Assembly: GCA_030154385.1 (NCBI GenBank)
Contig: JASKJZ010000032.1
Coordinates: 1-12,389, forward strand
Source of the DNA: Clostridiales bacterium
Lineage (GTDB): Bacteria > Bacillota_A > Clostridia > Lachnospirales > Lachnospiraceae
DNA length: 12,389 nt
Reading direction: 5' to 3'
Part shown: one piece after another, positions 1 through 6,777 of the stretch
Position numbering within the stretch: the first letter of the stretch is position 1
How the letters are laid out: every line of letters starts with the position of its first letter
Program-made: the position numbers and the translations under genes
The notes under the pieces: generated by a model
The model's input: the letters and a program-made list of their open reading frames with translations, nothing else
Database searches by the model: none
What the model was told of the DNA's origin: nothing

Positions 1-302
1 AAGGGACCTAGTAACTTTGCATTGGTAAGTGCTGTATAGGTAAGAAAATAGGGGGTTTCCTCGGAAATATAGGATACCTGATCTAAAAATGCTGCATGAT
101 TATCCCGAATATTCCGCCCATCCAGATATATATTGCCTTCATAGGATTGATTCCATTCGAGCATGTAACGAAATAGTGTTGTCTTTCCTGCACCATTTTT
201 CCCTGCAATCCCAAGCAGATATCCCTCCTCCAGAGAAAAACTGATATCTTTTAAATTAAATTTCTTAGTTGTTCCACTCACATGATCAAATTCGAGCCGC
301 AT
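1..302 (-). CDS. ABC transporter ATP-binding protein, 3' part cut off by window edge
   Basis: About 100 N-terminal residues of a cytoplasmic ABC ATPase that would power a membrane transporter; the rest lies beyond base 1. The start is the ATG at 302-300, three bases after the TAA of the GntR gene, with an AAGGGAG ribosome site inside the end of that gene. The Walker A motif GKNGAGKTT is at about residues 34-42, preceded by the usual beta-strand lead-in (DISFSLEEGYLLGI). A partial A-loop/Q-loop region follows (SYISEETPYF, then NAKLLG near residue 95). Walker B and the signature motif are not in the window. It is the last visible gene of a minus-strand operon with another ABC ATPase, a membrane subunit and a GntR regulator. 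The substrate is unknown; YtrA-linked ABC systems are often tied to cell-envelope stress or antibiotics (family knowledge, not shown here). Confidence 0.9.
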   Translation of the reverse strand, partial: MRLEFDHVSGTTKKFNLKDISFSLEEGYLLGIAGKNGAGKTTLFRYMLEWNQSYEGNIYLDGRNIRDNHAAFLDQVSYISEETPYFLTYTALTNAKLLGP

Positions 303-305
303 TTT

Positions 306-686
306 TTACTCCCTTCCCTCTTCATATAAGGTCTCCACCATCTCACGCACCTCATCCTTTGTAAGTCCAGCACGCCTGCACTCTGTCGCCCACTCCAAAA
401 AGCGCTCCTCCAACATCATAAGCTGCCGTTCTCTTAAATAGTTTTTGTTGTATTCGCAGACATAAAAACCCTTTCCAGCAACCGAGTAGACAAGACCCTC
501 CTTTTCTAACTCCTCATAGGCACGTTTTGTCGTAATCACACTGACTGCGAGCTCACTGGCTAACAGCCGAATGGAGGGAAGTGCCTCATTTTGAGAAAGC
601 TCACCCGTTACAATGGCTGCTTTTAGCTGATTTACAATTTGCTCGTAAATCGCAAGCGTTCCCTGTGGCTTAATCACAATCTTCAT
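306..686 (-). CDS. GntR-family transcriptional regulator, YtrA subfamily
   Basis: A 126-residue DNA-binding regulator. The winged helix-turn-helix spans about residues 10-76, with the typical GntR segments IYEQIVNQLKAAIVTGEL, LPSIRLLASELAVS and TTKRAYEELEKEGL. The C-terminal part is short (about 50 residues, charged and helical) rather than the 100-150 residue ligand domain of FadR or HutC types, which is the mark of the YtrA subfamily. The ATG at 686-684 follows a strong AAGGAGGGGG site at a short distance. It overlaps the 3' end of the upstream membrane-protein gene by 17 bases, and the next ABC ATPase starts three bases after it, so it is cotranscribed with the transporter. YtrA-type regulators usually repress their own ABC operon; that role here is inferred from position. 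It is the third gene of the operon, whereas YtrA-type regulators often come first. Confidence 0.92.
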   Translation of the reverse strand: MKIVIKPQGTLAIYEQIVNQLKAAIVTGELSQNEALPSIRLLASELAVSVITTKRAYEELEKEGLVYSVAGKGFYVCEYNKNYLRERQLMMLEERFLEWATECRRAGLTKDEVREMVETLYEEGRE

Positions 687-1300
687 AAATCCCCCTCCTT
701 TTTCGATCTAACGGCTCTTCCCTTTGATAGCAAATTGCAAGTTCAAACACCTTATCTTGATAGGAATGTACGAGCTTTCCTGTAATCAGAAGCTGTATCA
801 CAAGAATAAAAGAAAAGCCTCCTACATAGGACAAAGAAATAGGTCGGTTAAAATCTTCCACGGCTGCAAATAAGAACACCACGACCAAGACTCCCATTAT
901 CTGTGCAACAATTTGCCAAACGGTATAGTTTTCCATCCTTTCTTTTTTTTCATATCGTGACCTTCGATAAGCAGGTGCTAAATAAAGATGCACGCTAACA
1001 AGGAAGAGCGCGGAAGCGATAAAAATATAGAGGAACCAAAGTATGGAAATCCCAAAATAGAAGCATGGTCTTTTCCATTTGATTGGGATACATCCTGGAT
1101 AGCAGCATTCCAACGATGAGCGGAAGCATAATAGCATAGTAAAATAGAATGGCCTTCCCTGCTTTTTCTTTATATTGAAATCCATATAAAAGCGGCATCA
1201 GCATCATATAAATATAAATTGCCCAATCACTCGTCCCCTTCAGGTTATGGAGTCCTTGTCGGATGGTCAAACAATAATCCAAAAGAATGCGCCGTATCAT
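670..1300 (-). pseudogene. ABC transporter membrane subunit, interrupted by a frameshift
   Basis: One membrane-protein gene is split over two frames. The first part starts at the ATG at 1300-1298 (overlapping the TGA of the upstream ATPase as ATGA) and reads MIRRILLDYCLTIRQG through hydrophobic helices to QMEKTMLLF. It then runs into an unrelated tail, ending at 995. The continuation lies in the +1 frame from about 1056 (GISILWFLYIFIAS) through further hydrophobic helices to a TAA at 670-672. The joined span of 631 bases is 210 codons plus one base, so removing a single base restores about 209 residues. The likeliest site is the minus-strand run TTTTGGG at 1051-1057. Rejoined, it has four to five likely membrane segments and sits between an ABC ATPase and the GntR gene, fitting the membrane partner of this transporter. 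The fault could be a real mutation or a sequencing error. No named family is recognised with certainty. Confidence 0.8.
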
Positions 1301-2145
1301 AATAACCCTCCCTTTACCGTGTAATACATCAAATCAGAAAGCGTAGGTCGTTCGACGCTGACCGCCGCATCATATGTTATATATTTGTTATGTCGAACAA
1401 GTGCCTTTGTTGCATAGGATCCCTTTTCTTTTGCAACCATCCGCTCCTTTGGAATCAAATTTATTTTATAGTCCTCACCCATCACCAACCGATACGAATC
1501 ATAAAGGAGTTCCTTTTCTAAACTAAGCACCAGCTTCCCTTTATCCAAAAAGGTAATGTAGTCGGCAATTTGCTCTAGTTCTTCCAAAAGGTGCGTGCAT
1601 AACACCACACTATGCGCTCCATCTGCAACAAACTGTGTAAGTGTTCTAAGAAAGGCCTCTCGAAACTCAGGGTCAAAGCTTGCACTGGCCTCATCAATCA
1701 CCAAAAGCTCTGGATTGTGCGAGAGTGCAAAGGCATATTGGAATTTAAGCTTTTCACCCTTTGATTGTCGTCGTAAGCGCTGGCTGGCATCAAGCGAAAA
1801 CTCCTTACAAAACTGTAAAAATACTGCTTCCTCAAACGCGTCATAATATCGCCCATAATACCGCGCATTTTCCAGTAAGGAAAGCGCTGGCTGAAACAAT
1901 TCCTCGCTAAAGACAAATCCTATTTTGTTTTTTGCCGCTTTTTCTTCTCGTACCAAATCATAGCCTCCAATGCATACGCTTCCCGCATCCATCGTATAAA
2001 GACCGCTAATGATTGAAAGCAGCGTGGATTTCCCGGAACCATTCGCCCCGATAACTCCCATAATATAGCCAGGCGGCAAGGAAAAAGAAATCTCCTCCAA
2101 ATGAAATCCCGAAAACCGCTTACCAATTTGTTTGACTTCTAACAA
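1297..2145 (-). CDS. ABC transporter ATP-binding protein (probable TTG start)
   Basis: A cytoplasmic ABC ATPase of 282 residues if started at the TTG at 2145-2143. Walker A is GANGSGKST at about residues 33-41 and Walker B is LLVIDEA at about 148-154, followed by an SASFDP D-loop. The H-loop histidine is in VVLCTHLLEELE. The signature motif is degenerate (RRQSKGEK instead of LSGGQ), as in several YtrB/BcrA-like exporters. A C-terminal extension of roughly 70 residues follows the nucleotide-binding domain. An in-frame ATG at 2160-2158 precedes the only good ribosome site (GGGGGAG, 2157-2151), so initiation is more likely at TTG 2145, five bases past that site. The stop TGA overlaps the ATG of the membrane-subunit gene. 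It is the first gene of the minus-strand operon and reads away from nagB. Substrate unknown. Confidence 0.9.
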   Translation of the reverse strand: MLEVKQIGKRFSGFHLEEISFSLPPGYIMGVIGANGSGKSTLLSIISGLYTMDAGSVCIGGYDLVREEKAAKNKIGFVFSEELFQPALSLLENARYYGRYYDAFEEAVFLQFCKEFSLDASQRLRRQSKGEKLKFQYAFALSHNPELLVIDEASASFDPEFREAFLRTLTQFVADGAHSVVLCTHLLEELEQIADYITFLDKGKLVLSLEKELLYDSYRLVMGEDYKINLIPKERMVAKEKGSYATKALVRHNKYITYDAAVSVERPTLSDLMYYTVKGGLL

Positions 2146-2166
2146 CAAAACTCCCCCCATCAAAAA

Positions 2167-2176
2167 AGTGTATACT
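2167..2176. promoter_or_regulatory. Short imperfect palindrome upstream of ABC operon, possible operator
   Basis: AGTGTATACT contains the perfect six-base palindrome GTATAC and lies 9 bases beyond the SD-proximal ATG of the first ABC ATPase gene. On the minus strand the same bases give TATACA, a mediocre -10 candidate. Since the operon encodes a GntR/YtrA repressor, an operator here would be expected. The site is short and unproven. Confidence 0.25.
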
Positions 2177-2178
2177 CG

Positions 2179-2206
2179 CTTTTGTTTATTTTTATCTACT
2201 TTTGTT
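2179..2206. repeat. Tandem 8-bp direct repeat in divergent promoter region
   Basis: CTTTTGTT occurs exactly at 2179-2186 and again at 2199-2206, 20 bases apart start to start, about two helical turns. The match continues loosely into the following T-rich bases (12 of 14 positions from each start). It lies between the ABC operon and nagB, upstream of the likely nagB -35. Two same-face copies could bind a regulator of either operon. T-rich intergenic DNA makes chance repeats more likely, so this is tentative. Confidence 0.35.
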
Positions 2207-2215
2207 GTTTTTTGA

Positions 2216-2244
2216 TTGCATACTTGAATAAATAAATAGATACT
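2216..2244 (+). promoter_or_regulatory. Candidate sigma-A promoter for nagBA
   Basis: TTGCAT at 2216-2221 and GATACT at 2239-2244 are separated by 17 bases, the optimal spacing for a vegetative promoter. The -35 keeps only TTG of the consensus, and the -10 differs from TATAAT at two positions. Transcription would start near 2251, leaving a leader of about 25 bases that contains the AGGAGGTG ribosome site at 2263-2270. Confidence 0.4.
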
Positions 2245-2274
2245 GTTAGCATGGAAGAAAACAGGAGGTGTCAC

Positions 2275-3027
2275 ATGAAGATTATAAAAGCAAAAAATTA
2301 TGCCGATTTAAGCCGTAAGGCGGCGAACATCGTATCGGCTCAAATCATAATGAAATCAGATGCTGTACTTGGTCTTGCTACAGGAGAAAGTCCGCTTGGC
2401 ACTTATCAACAGCTAATCGAGTGGTATCAAAAGGGAGATCTGGATTTTTCGAAGGTATCCTCGATAAACCTAGATGAATACGTAGGACTCTCAAGCGATC
2501 ATCCGCAAAGCTATGCCTATTTTATGCACCATCATTTTTTTCAGTACATTAATATTTTACCTGAAAACACCTATCTACCCGATGGCATGGATCTCGATGC
2601 TTCACATGCCTGTGCCGCTTATAATCAGATTATGAAGCAGCTTGGCGGCATTGATTTACAGCTGTTAGGCCTTGGACTGAATGGCCACATTGGGTTTAAT
2701 GAGCCCTTCGAATCCTTTGAAAAGGAGACCCACTGTGTTGCACTGACGGATAGTACGATTCAGGCAAATGCAAGATTTTTCGCCTCCATCTCAGAGGTTC
2801 CGACACATGCGTATACCATGGGCATCCGCTCCATCATGCAGGCAAAAAAAATTGTGGTTTTGGTAAGTGGGGAGAAAAAAGCGTCGATTGTAGAAAAGGC
2901 CTTTTTTGGTCCTGTCACACCACAGATTCCAGCTTCCATCCTGCAAATGCATCCTGATGTAACCCTGATAGCCGATGAAGCAGCTTTATCTTTATGTGCG
3001 CAAAAAAAGGAGGAACTTTTTGTATGA
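2275..3027 (+). CDS. nagB: Glucosamine-6-phosphate deaminase
   Basis: A cytosolic enzyme that converts glucosamine-6-phosphate to fructose-6-phosphate and ammonia, the last step of amino-sugar catabolism. At 250 residues it is full length for the short Gram-positive form; the E. coli allosteric enzyme is about 266. Family motifs are LATGESPLGTYQ (residues 34-45), INLDEYVGL (with the catalytic-base aspartate at about 67) and GLGLNGHIGFNEP, with the histidine of the catalytic pair at 138 and glutamate at 143. The asparagine at 136, where E. coli has aspartate, is, as far as I recall, common in Bacillus-type enzymes. The ATG at 2275 is chosen over an upstream in-frame ATG at 2251 because AGGAGGTG at 2263-2270 lies directly before it. 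The stop overlaps the nagA start (ATGA), so the two are translationally coupled. Confidence 0.97.
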   Translation: MKIIKAKNYADLSRKAANIVSAQIIMKSDAVLGLATGESPLGTYQQLIEWYQKGDLDFSKVSSINLDEYVGLSSDHPQSYAYFMHHHFFQYINILPENTYLPDGMDLDASHACAAYNQIMKQLGGIDLQLLGLGLNGHIGFNEPFESFEKETHCVALTDSTIQANARFFASISEVPTHAYTMGIRSIMQAKKIVVLVSGEKKASIVEKAFFGPVTPQIPASILQMHPDVTLIADEAALSLCAQKKEELFV

Positions 3028-4157
3028 GAATAAAAAATGCATCCGTATTTACCCCCGATGGAACCTTTGTTTCATCGGACATCTTTACTGACCAAGGGCA
3101 TTTTTCTAAGAGCTCGACTGATTCCGTTACGCTTGACGGAACAGGAATGCTTCTGGTACCAGGTCTTATTGATGTCCACTTTCATGGCAGTGTCGGCTAC
3201 GATTTTTGCGATGGAACAATAGAAGCCATTCAAAAAATTGCAGCCTATGAGCTCTCACAGGGTGTCACTTCGATTTGCCCTGCTACGATGTCTTTGTCCA
3301 AGAAAATGCTTCAATCCATTGTAGAGACGGCGCATCAATACCTCGAAGATAAAGAACAAGACAGCGCTTCTCACCTTTGCGGTATCCACCTGGAAGGACC
3401 GTTTCTCTCCCTTGCCAAAAAGGGAGCGCAAAATCCAAAATATTTGCAGAATCCTGCCATTTCCTTTTTTGAAGAGCTGCAGGAGGCCTCTGGTAATTTA
3501 ATCAAGCTTATTACCCTTGCACCCGAGCTTCCAGGAGCCATGCAATTTATCAAACAGGTAAAGGACAGCGTCCATATTTCCATCGGGCATACAAGCTGCG
3601 ACTATGCACTTGCAAAAGAAGCCTTAGCACTAGGTGCTGATCACATGACGCATTTCTACAATGCAATGCCGCCTCTTTCCCATCGGGAACCCGGACCAAT
3701 CGGTGCGTTTGCCGATGCCAATCATGGTATGGCGGAGTTAATTTGTGATGGTGTTCACATCCACCCCGCGGTCGTACGGGCTACTTTTTCGCTCCTTGGC
3801 GATGACCGTATCGTCCTAGTCAGCGATAGTATGCGGGCAACGGGCCTGACGGATGGGCAATACACCCTTGGCGGACAGGATGTCTTTGTCAAAGGAAACA
3901 AAGCCACCTTACAGGATGGAACCATTGCAGGCTCTGTAACGAACCTCTACGATTGTGTAAAAAGTGCCGTATCCATGGGCATTCCCCTTGCAGCTGCCAT
4001 AAAATGTGCGACCATTAATCCGGCGAAATCAATCGGACTCGATGCTGCATATGGAAGTATAGAGGTTGGGAAAATGGCAGACTGCCTTTTGCTTGATCAA
4101 GAAACGCTTTCCTTGCAATACGTAATAAAGGGCGGTCGGGTCGTTTATTCTTATTGA
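3024..4157 (+). CDS. nagA: N-acetylglucosamine-6-phosphate deacetylase
   Basis: A cytosolic metal-dependent amidohydrolase that removes acetate from GlcNAc-6-phosphate to give glucosamine-6-phosphate, the substrate of NagB. It has 377 residues, the usual family length. The metal and catalytic residues are visible in order: HFHG (His52, His54), IHLEGPF (Glu124), ISIGHTS (His189), MTHFYNAMPPLSHR (His210) and VLVSDSM (the catalytic Asp268). The C-terminal NPAKSIGL and GSIEVGKMADCLLLD segments are typical of the small beta domain. The start is the ATG at 3024, overlapping the nagB stop, with AAGGAGG inside nagB at the right distance; the longer frame from 2994 has no such site. Its 3' end overlaps the convergent response-regulator gene by seven bases, within a hairpin. 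Its expression is presumably tied to nagB. Confidence 0.97.
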   Translation: MRIKNASVFTPDGTFVSSDIFTDQGHFSKSSTDSVTLDGTGMLLVPGLIDVHFHGSVGYDFCDGTIEAIQKIAAYELSQGVTSICPATMSLSKKMLQSIVETAHQYLEDKEQDSASHLCGIHLEGPFLSLAKKGAQNPKYLQNPAISFFEELQEASGNLIKLITLAPELPGAMQFIKQVKDSVHISIGHTSCDYALAKEALALGADHMTHFYNAMPPLSHREPGPIGAFADANHGMAELICDGVHIHPAVVRATFSLLGDDRIVLVSDSMRATGLTDGQYTLGGQDVFVKGNKATLQDGTIAGSVTNLYDCVKSAVSMGIPLAAAIKCATINPAKSIGLDAAYGSIEVGKMADCLLLDQETLSLQYVIKGGRVVYSY

Positions 4158-4169
4158 CCCTCCGCCTTT
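4127..4169. terminator. Hairpin across the convergent gene ends, possible bidirectional terminator
   Basis: The arms are GGCGG (4131-4135) with CCGCC (4162-4166) and GGGTC (4138-4142) with GACCC (4156-4160). A 2-by-1 internal bulge separates the two helices, around a 13-base loop (4143-4155). Flanking AAAG at 4127-4130 can pair partly with TTT at 4167-4169, giving the A-stem-T layout of a bidirectional terminator. The U-tracts are short on both strands. The hairpin includes the last codons of nagA and of the response regulator; there is no intergenic space for any other terminator. Confidence 0.55.
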
Positions 4170-4936
4170 GTAAGCACTTGATTACGATATTCATTTGCTG
4201 ATAATTTTTCTTGCTTTTTAAATACTCTGGAAAAATGAGCCAAATCCAAGAATCCGACGCTTTCGGAGATATCTCCAATCCGAAGTGCCGGATTTTCTAA
4301 TAGCTTTTTTGCTTCTTCTATCCGTACATGATTTAAAATTTCGGAAAAGCTTTGTCCCGTATGACCGTTTAAAAGTTTACTCAAATGCCACTGGCTGACA
4401 TAGGTTTTTTCTGCAACTTCACTCAACGTGAGCCTCTTTTGATAGTTTTCTCTAATATAGGTCAGTGCATTCTTAACGATGAAGCTGCCTGGTGAATGCT
4501 CTCCCTCGGTATCCACCCCATTCTTTTCTTTCTGGAGCGTTTCCCTTCCATCACTTTTCTTCTTTTTTCGGTTCTCACACATTGTTTGTATTGCTTCTTC
4601 AATCTCCTCCATATTGGAGGGCTTTAGTAAAAAGCGCGTGACCCCGAGGCGAATTGCATCTCTTGCATACTCAAAATCCCGAAATCCAGTCAGGATGCAA
4701 ATCTGCATATCCGGATACTGTGACTTAATCGCTGCTATCATCGAAAGGCCATCCAGCTCCGGCATACAAATATCCATAAAGATGATGTCTGGCGCATAGG
4801 TTTCTATCATCGCCTTTCCCTCAAGTCCATCATTTGCAGTTGCTACCACTTCACAGTCCCATTGCTGCCAGGGGACGCTTCTTGCAAGTCCCTCCACAAT
4901 AATAGGTTCATCGTCCACCAATACTACTTTATACAT
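4151..4936 (-). CDS. Response regulator with AraC-type DNA-binding domain (YesN-like)
   Basis: A 261-residue cytoplasmic two-component regulator. The receiver domain (about 1-120) has the acidic pair Asp8/Asp9, the phospho-acceptor Asp55 in IIFMDICMP, the switch threonine in ILTGF and Lys105 in FLLKPSN. A charged linker (about 121-150) leads to an AraC helix-turn-helix pair (about 152-255) with LSEVAEKTYVSQWHLSKLL and IGDISESVGFLDLAHFSRVFK. The ATG at 4936-4934 follows GAGGGGG by seven bases. It is the last gene of the minus-strand cluster, 37 bases after the second permease with no terminator between. Its natural partner is the YesM-like kinase at 8209-10044, on the other side of the transporter genes. 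It probably activates the sugar operon in response to the extracellular sugar (inferred). Confidence 0.95.
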   Translation of the reverse strand: MYKVVLVDDEPIIVEGLARSVPWQQWDCEVVATANDGLEGKAMIETYAPDIIFMDICMPELDGLSMIAAIKSQYPDMQICILTGFRDFEYARDAIRLGVTRFLLKPSNMEEIEEAIQTMCENRKKKKSDGRETLQKEKNGVDTEGEHSPGSFIVKNALTYIRENYQKRLTLSEVAEKTYVSQWHLSKLLNGHTGQSFSEILNHVRIEEAKKLLENPALRIGDISESVGFLDLAHFSRVFKKQEKLSANEYRNQVLTKAEGQ

Positions 4937-4973
4937 AAAAAGACCCCCTCTTTTTCTGTAAATTACGTTCAGT

Positions 4974-5816
4974 TTACCCTTTTATAGCACCTGCTGTCAA
5001 TCCCTTCACGATGTTCTTCTGCAGCAGCATATATACAACGACCACTGGCAAAATGATAATCGCAACGGAAGCTGCCATCAGACCAAAATCCGTTCCGTAA
5101 AGAGAACTGATTTGCTGCAACAAGGTAGAGATTGGAAATTTCGTATTGTCACGAATCATAATATTTTGCACAAACAAGTCATTGTAAGACCATAAAAAGC
5201 TAAAAATTGCAACGGTCGACAGCGAAGGCTTACAAAGCGGTATAATAATTCTTGTAAAGACCTGGAATACATGTGCACCCTCCATATAGGCTGCCTCTTC
5301 CATTTCAATTGGTATACTTTGCATAAATCCAATAATCACAACCGCGGCAAAGCTTAAATTCCCTGCAATCTGCGGCAGAATTACGGCGATATTTTTATTC
5401 AATAGCCCCCATGAAATAATCATTCGAAAAACGGGAATGATTGTGGAAAAGACAGGGAACATAAGACTTGCTATAATCAGGCTATGCAAAAATTTCTTTC
5501 CAAAAAACTCATATCGCGTATATCCAAAGGCAAGCAAGGAAGCTAGTACCATGACGCCAATTGTTACGCTCGTTGAGATTACTAAACTATTTTTGTAGGC
5601 ATTCAAGATGTTTTGTCTATGAAATGCATTTTCATAATTTCCGAAGGTAAAAATCTTTGGAAGCGAAAACGAAGAGTTAAGAACCTCGGCTGAGGGCTTA
5701 AAGGAATTTAAAATAACCCAGGCAAATGGGAATATCGTAGTAATCGCCCAGGCAATCAATACAAAATAGATAAGTATCGTACTCATTTTCCAGTGTTTTT
5801 TATGCTTCATGATCAT
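4974..5816 (-). CDS. Sugar ABC transporter permease, MalG-like (CUT1)
   Basis: A 280-residue inner membrane permease of a carbohydrate importer. There are about six membrane segments, beginning with ILIYFVLIAWAITTIFPFAW. The cytoplasmic EAA loop, which docks the ATPase, is EEAAYMEGAHVFQVFTRI at about residues 173-190. The N-terminal PFAWVILNSFKPSAEV pattern is typical of MalG-type subunits. The ATG at 5816 overlaps the stop of the preceding permease (ATGA) with AAAGGAG four bases upstream; a second ATG at 5810 is also possible. It pairs with the MalF-like subunit at 5813-6694 and the binding protein at 6778-8133. No ATPase gene accompanies them, so a shared MsmX/MsiK-type ATPase encoded elsewhere is expected from knowledge of CUT1 systems in Firmicutes. 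Confidence 0.95.
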   Translation of the reverse strand: MIMKHKKHWKMSTILIYFVLIAWAITTIFPFAWVILNSFKPSAEVLNSSFSLPKIFTFGNYENAFHRQNILNAYKNSLVISTSVTIGVMVLASLLAFGYTRYEFFGKKFLHSLIIASLMFPVFSTIIPVFRMIISWGLLNKNIAVILPQIAGNLSFAAVVIIGFMQSIPIEMEEAAYMEGAHVFQVFTRIIIPLCKPSLSTVAIFSFLWSYNDLFVQNIMIRDNTKFPISTLLQQISSLYGTDFGLMAASVAIIILPVVVVYMLLQKNIVKGLTAGAIKG

Positions 5817-6694
5817 GCTTCTCCTTTCTCACGGGTCAAAAATCCTAAAGTTCTTGCTACCACAACCCCAAGTACTACGATCAGGATAGCAAGGGTAGAA
5901 CCATAATCAAAGTTGCTAAGACCGAAGGTCACCTGATACATATACGTCCCTAAAAAGTGCGTTACTCCTTGTGGTGCCCCATTTGGTACCATAACCCATG
6001 GAAGGTCATACACCTTGAGTGCTCCGGTAAGTGCAAGCGTGATACAGGTAATGAACACAGACTTCATCAGCGGAAGCGTAATATAATACACCTGCTTTAA
6101 TCGATTGCAGCCATCAATGGCCGCCGCCTCATAGATATCCTCCGAAATATCACTAAGTCCCGTTAGCAGGATGACAAAATAAAACCCAATATAGCTCCAT
6201 AGCGTCGGGATACATACCATAAGAAAGGCTAGCTTGGGATTAAGCCAATTAACTGGTTCCCTCCCAAAATGCTGTAAGATTTGATTGAGCATACCGCCAT
6301 TGTAGTTATAAAAGAGCTTGAACATCAGACCTATTGCAGTTGCTGAAATCACGACTGGGAAAAAATATACCGTTCGGAATAACTGATGCCCTCTCTTGAT
6401 CTGAGACACCATGACCGCTAGTACAAAAGCGATTCCCACCTGAAAGATAATGGTGAGTCCCATCATTTTAATCGAGTTAAGAAACGCAGTCTTTACATCA
6501 TCATCCGAAAACAGACGTTTATAATTGGCAAGTCCAATGAATTTCCATGAGGTACCCGGCATCTTAATAATGGCCGTCATATCGTAAAAGCTATTCTTAA
6601 TATTTTCAACAAAGGGAAGATATAGGAATACTCCTAAGAATAAAAGCCCTGGGACAATAAAAACAAGCAATGGCCATTTCTTTTTATATAACAT
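5813..6694 (-). CDS. Sugar ABC transporter permease, MalF-like (CUT1)
   Basis: A 293-residue membrane permease subunit. The first membrane segment is at about residues 8-28 (LLVFIVPGLLFLGVFLYLPF), then the conserved NYKRLFSDDDVKTAFLNS approach to the transmembrane core. Further segments follow around 76-97, 108-128, 155-178 and 215-290. The EAA loop is EAAAIDGCNRLKQVYYITLP at about 189-208. The ATG at 6694-6692 follows an AAAGGTGG ribosome site. It starts 83 bases after the binding-protein stop, beyond a terminator-like hairpin, so permease expression is probably lower than that of the binding protein. Its stop overlaps the next permease start. Sequence alone does not fix the sugar; the neighbouring GH94, phosphomutase and nagBA genes suggest an oligosaccharide such as chitobiose. 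Confidence 0.95.
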   Translation of the reverse strand: MLYKKKWPLLVFIVPGLLFLGVFLYLPFVENIKNSFYDMTAIIKMPGTSWKFIGLANYKRLFSDDDVKTAFLNSIKMMGLTIIFQVGIAFVLAVMVSQIKRGHQLFRTVYFFPVVISATAIGLMFKLFYNYNGGMLNQILQHFGREPVNWLNPKLAFLMVCIPTLWSYIGFYFVILLTGLSDISEDIYEAAAIDGCNRLKQVYYITLPLMKSVFITCITLALTGALKVYDLPWVMVPNGAPQGVTHFLGTYMYQVTFGLSNFDYGSTLAILIVVLGVVVARTLGFLTREKGEA

Positions 6695-6730
6695 GTTAGT
6701 TCCACCTTTCCCACATCCAAATTAAGGTAT

Positions 6731-6768
6731 AAAAAAACAGAGGGAGCCATGAGGCTATGCCCCCTCTG
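6731..6768 (-). terminator. Intra-operon terminator or attenuator after the binding-protein gene
   Basis: Read on the minus strand, CAGAGGGGGC and GCTCCCTCTG form a ten-position stem with one mismatch around an 11-base loop, followed at once by seven T (6737-6731). This is a classic Rho-independent form. It begins ten bases after the stop codon of the binding-protein gene and precedes two permease genes of the same operon. It probably terminates part of the transcripts so that binding protein exceeds permease, a common arrangement in sugar importers. Confidence 0.8.
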
Positions 6769-6777
6769 CTGTACTAT

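Noticed and set aside
1051..1057. Programmed ribosomal frameshifting at TTTTGGG
   Set aside because: The required shift is +1, which normally uses a slow codon or stop at the shift site, and no such element or stimulatory structure is evident. A simple indel or sequencing error explains it better.
1590..1850. Plus-strand open frame of 83 residues inside the ABC ATPase gene
   Set aside because: It lies opposite Walker B and the signature region of a clear ATPase, has no ribosome site, and its product is rich in Ser/Asn without domain character.
4479..4799. Plus-strand open frame of 106 residues inside the response regulator gene
   Set aside because: It is antisense to the receiver domain and linker; the Ser/Phe-rich run simply mirrors the Lys/Glu-rich linker of the regulator.
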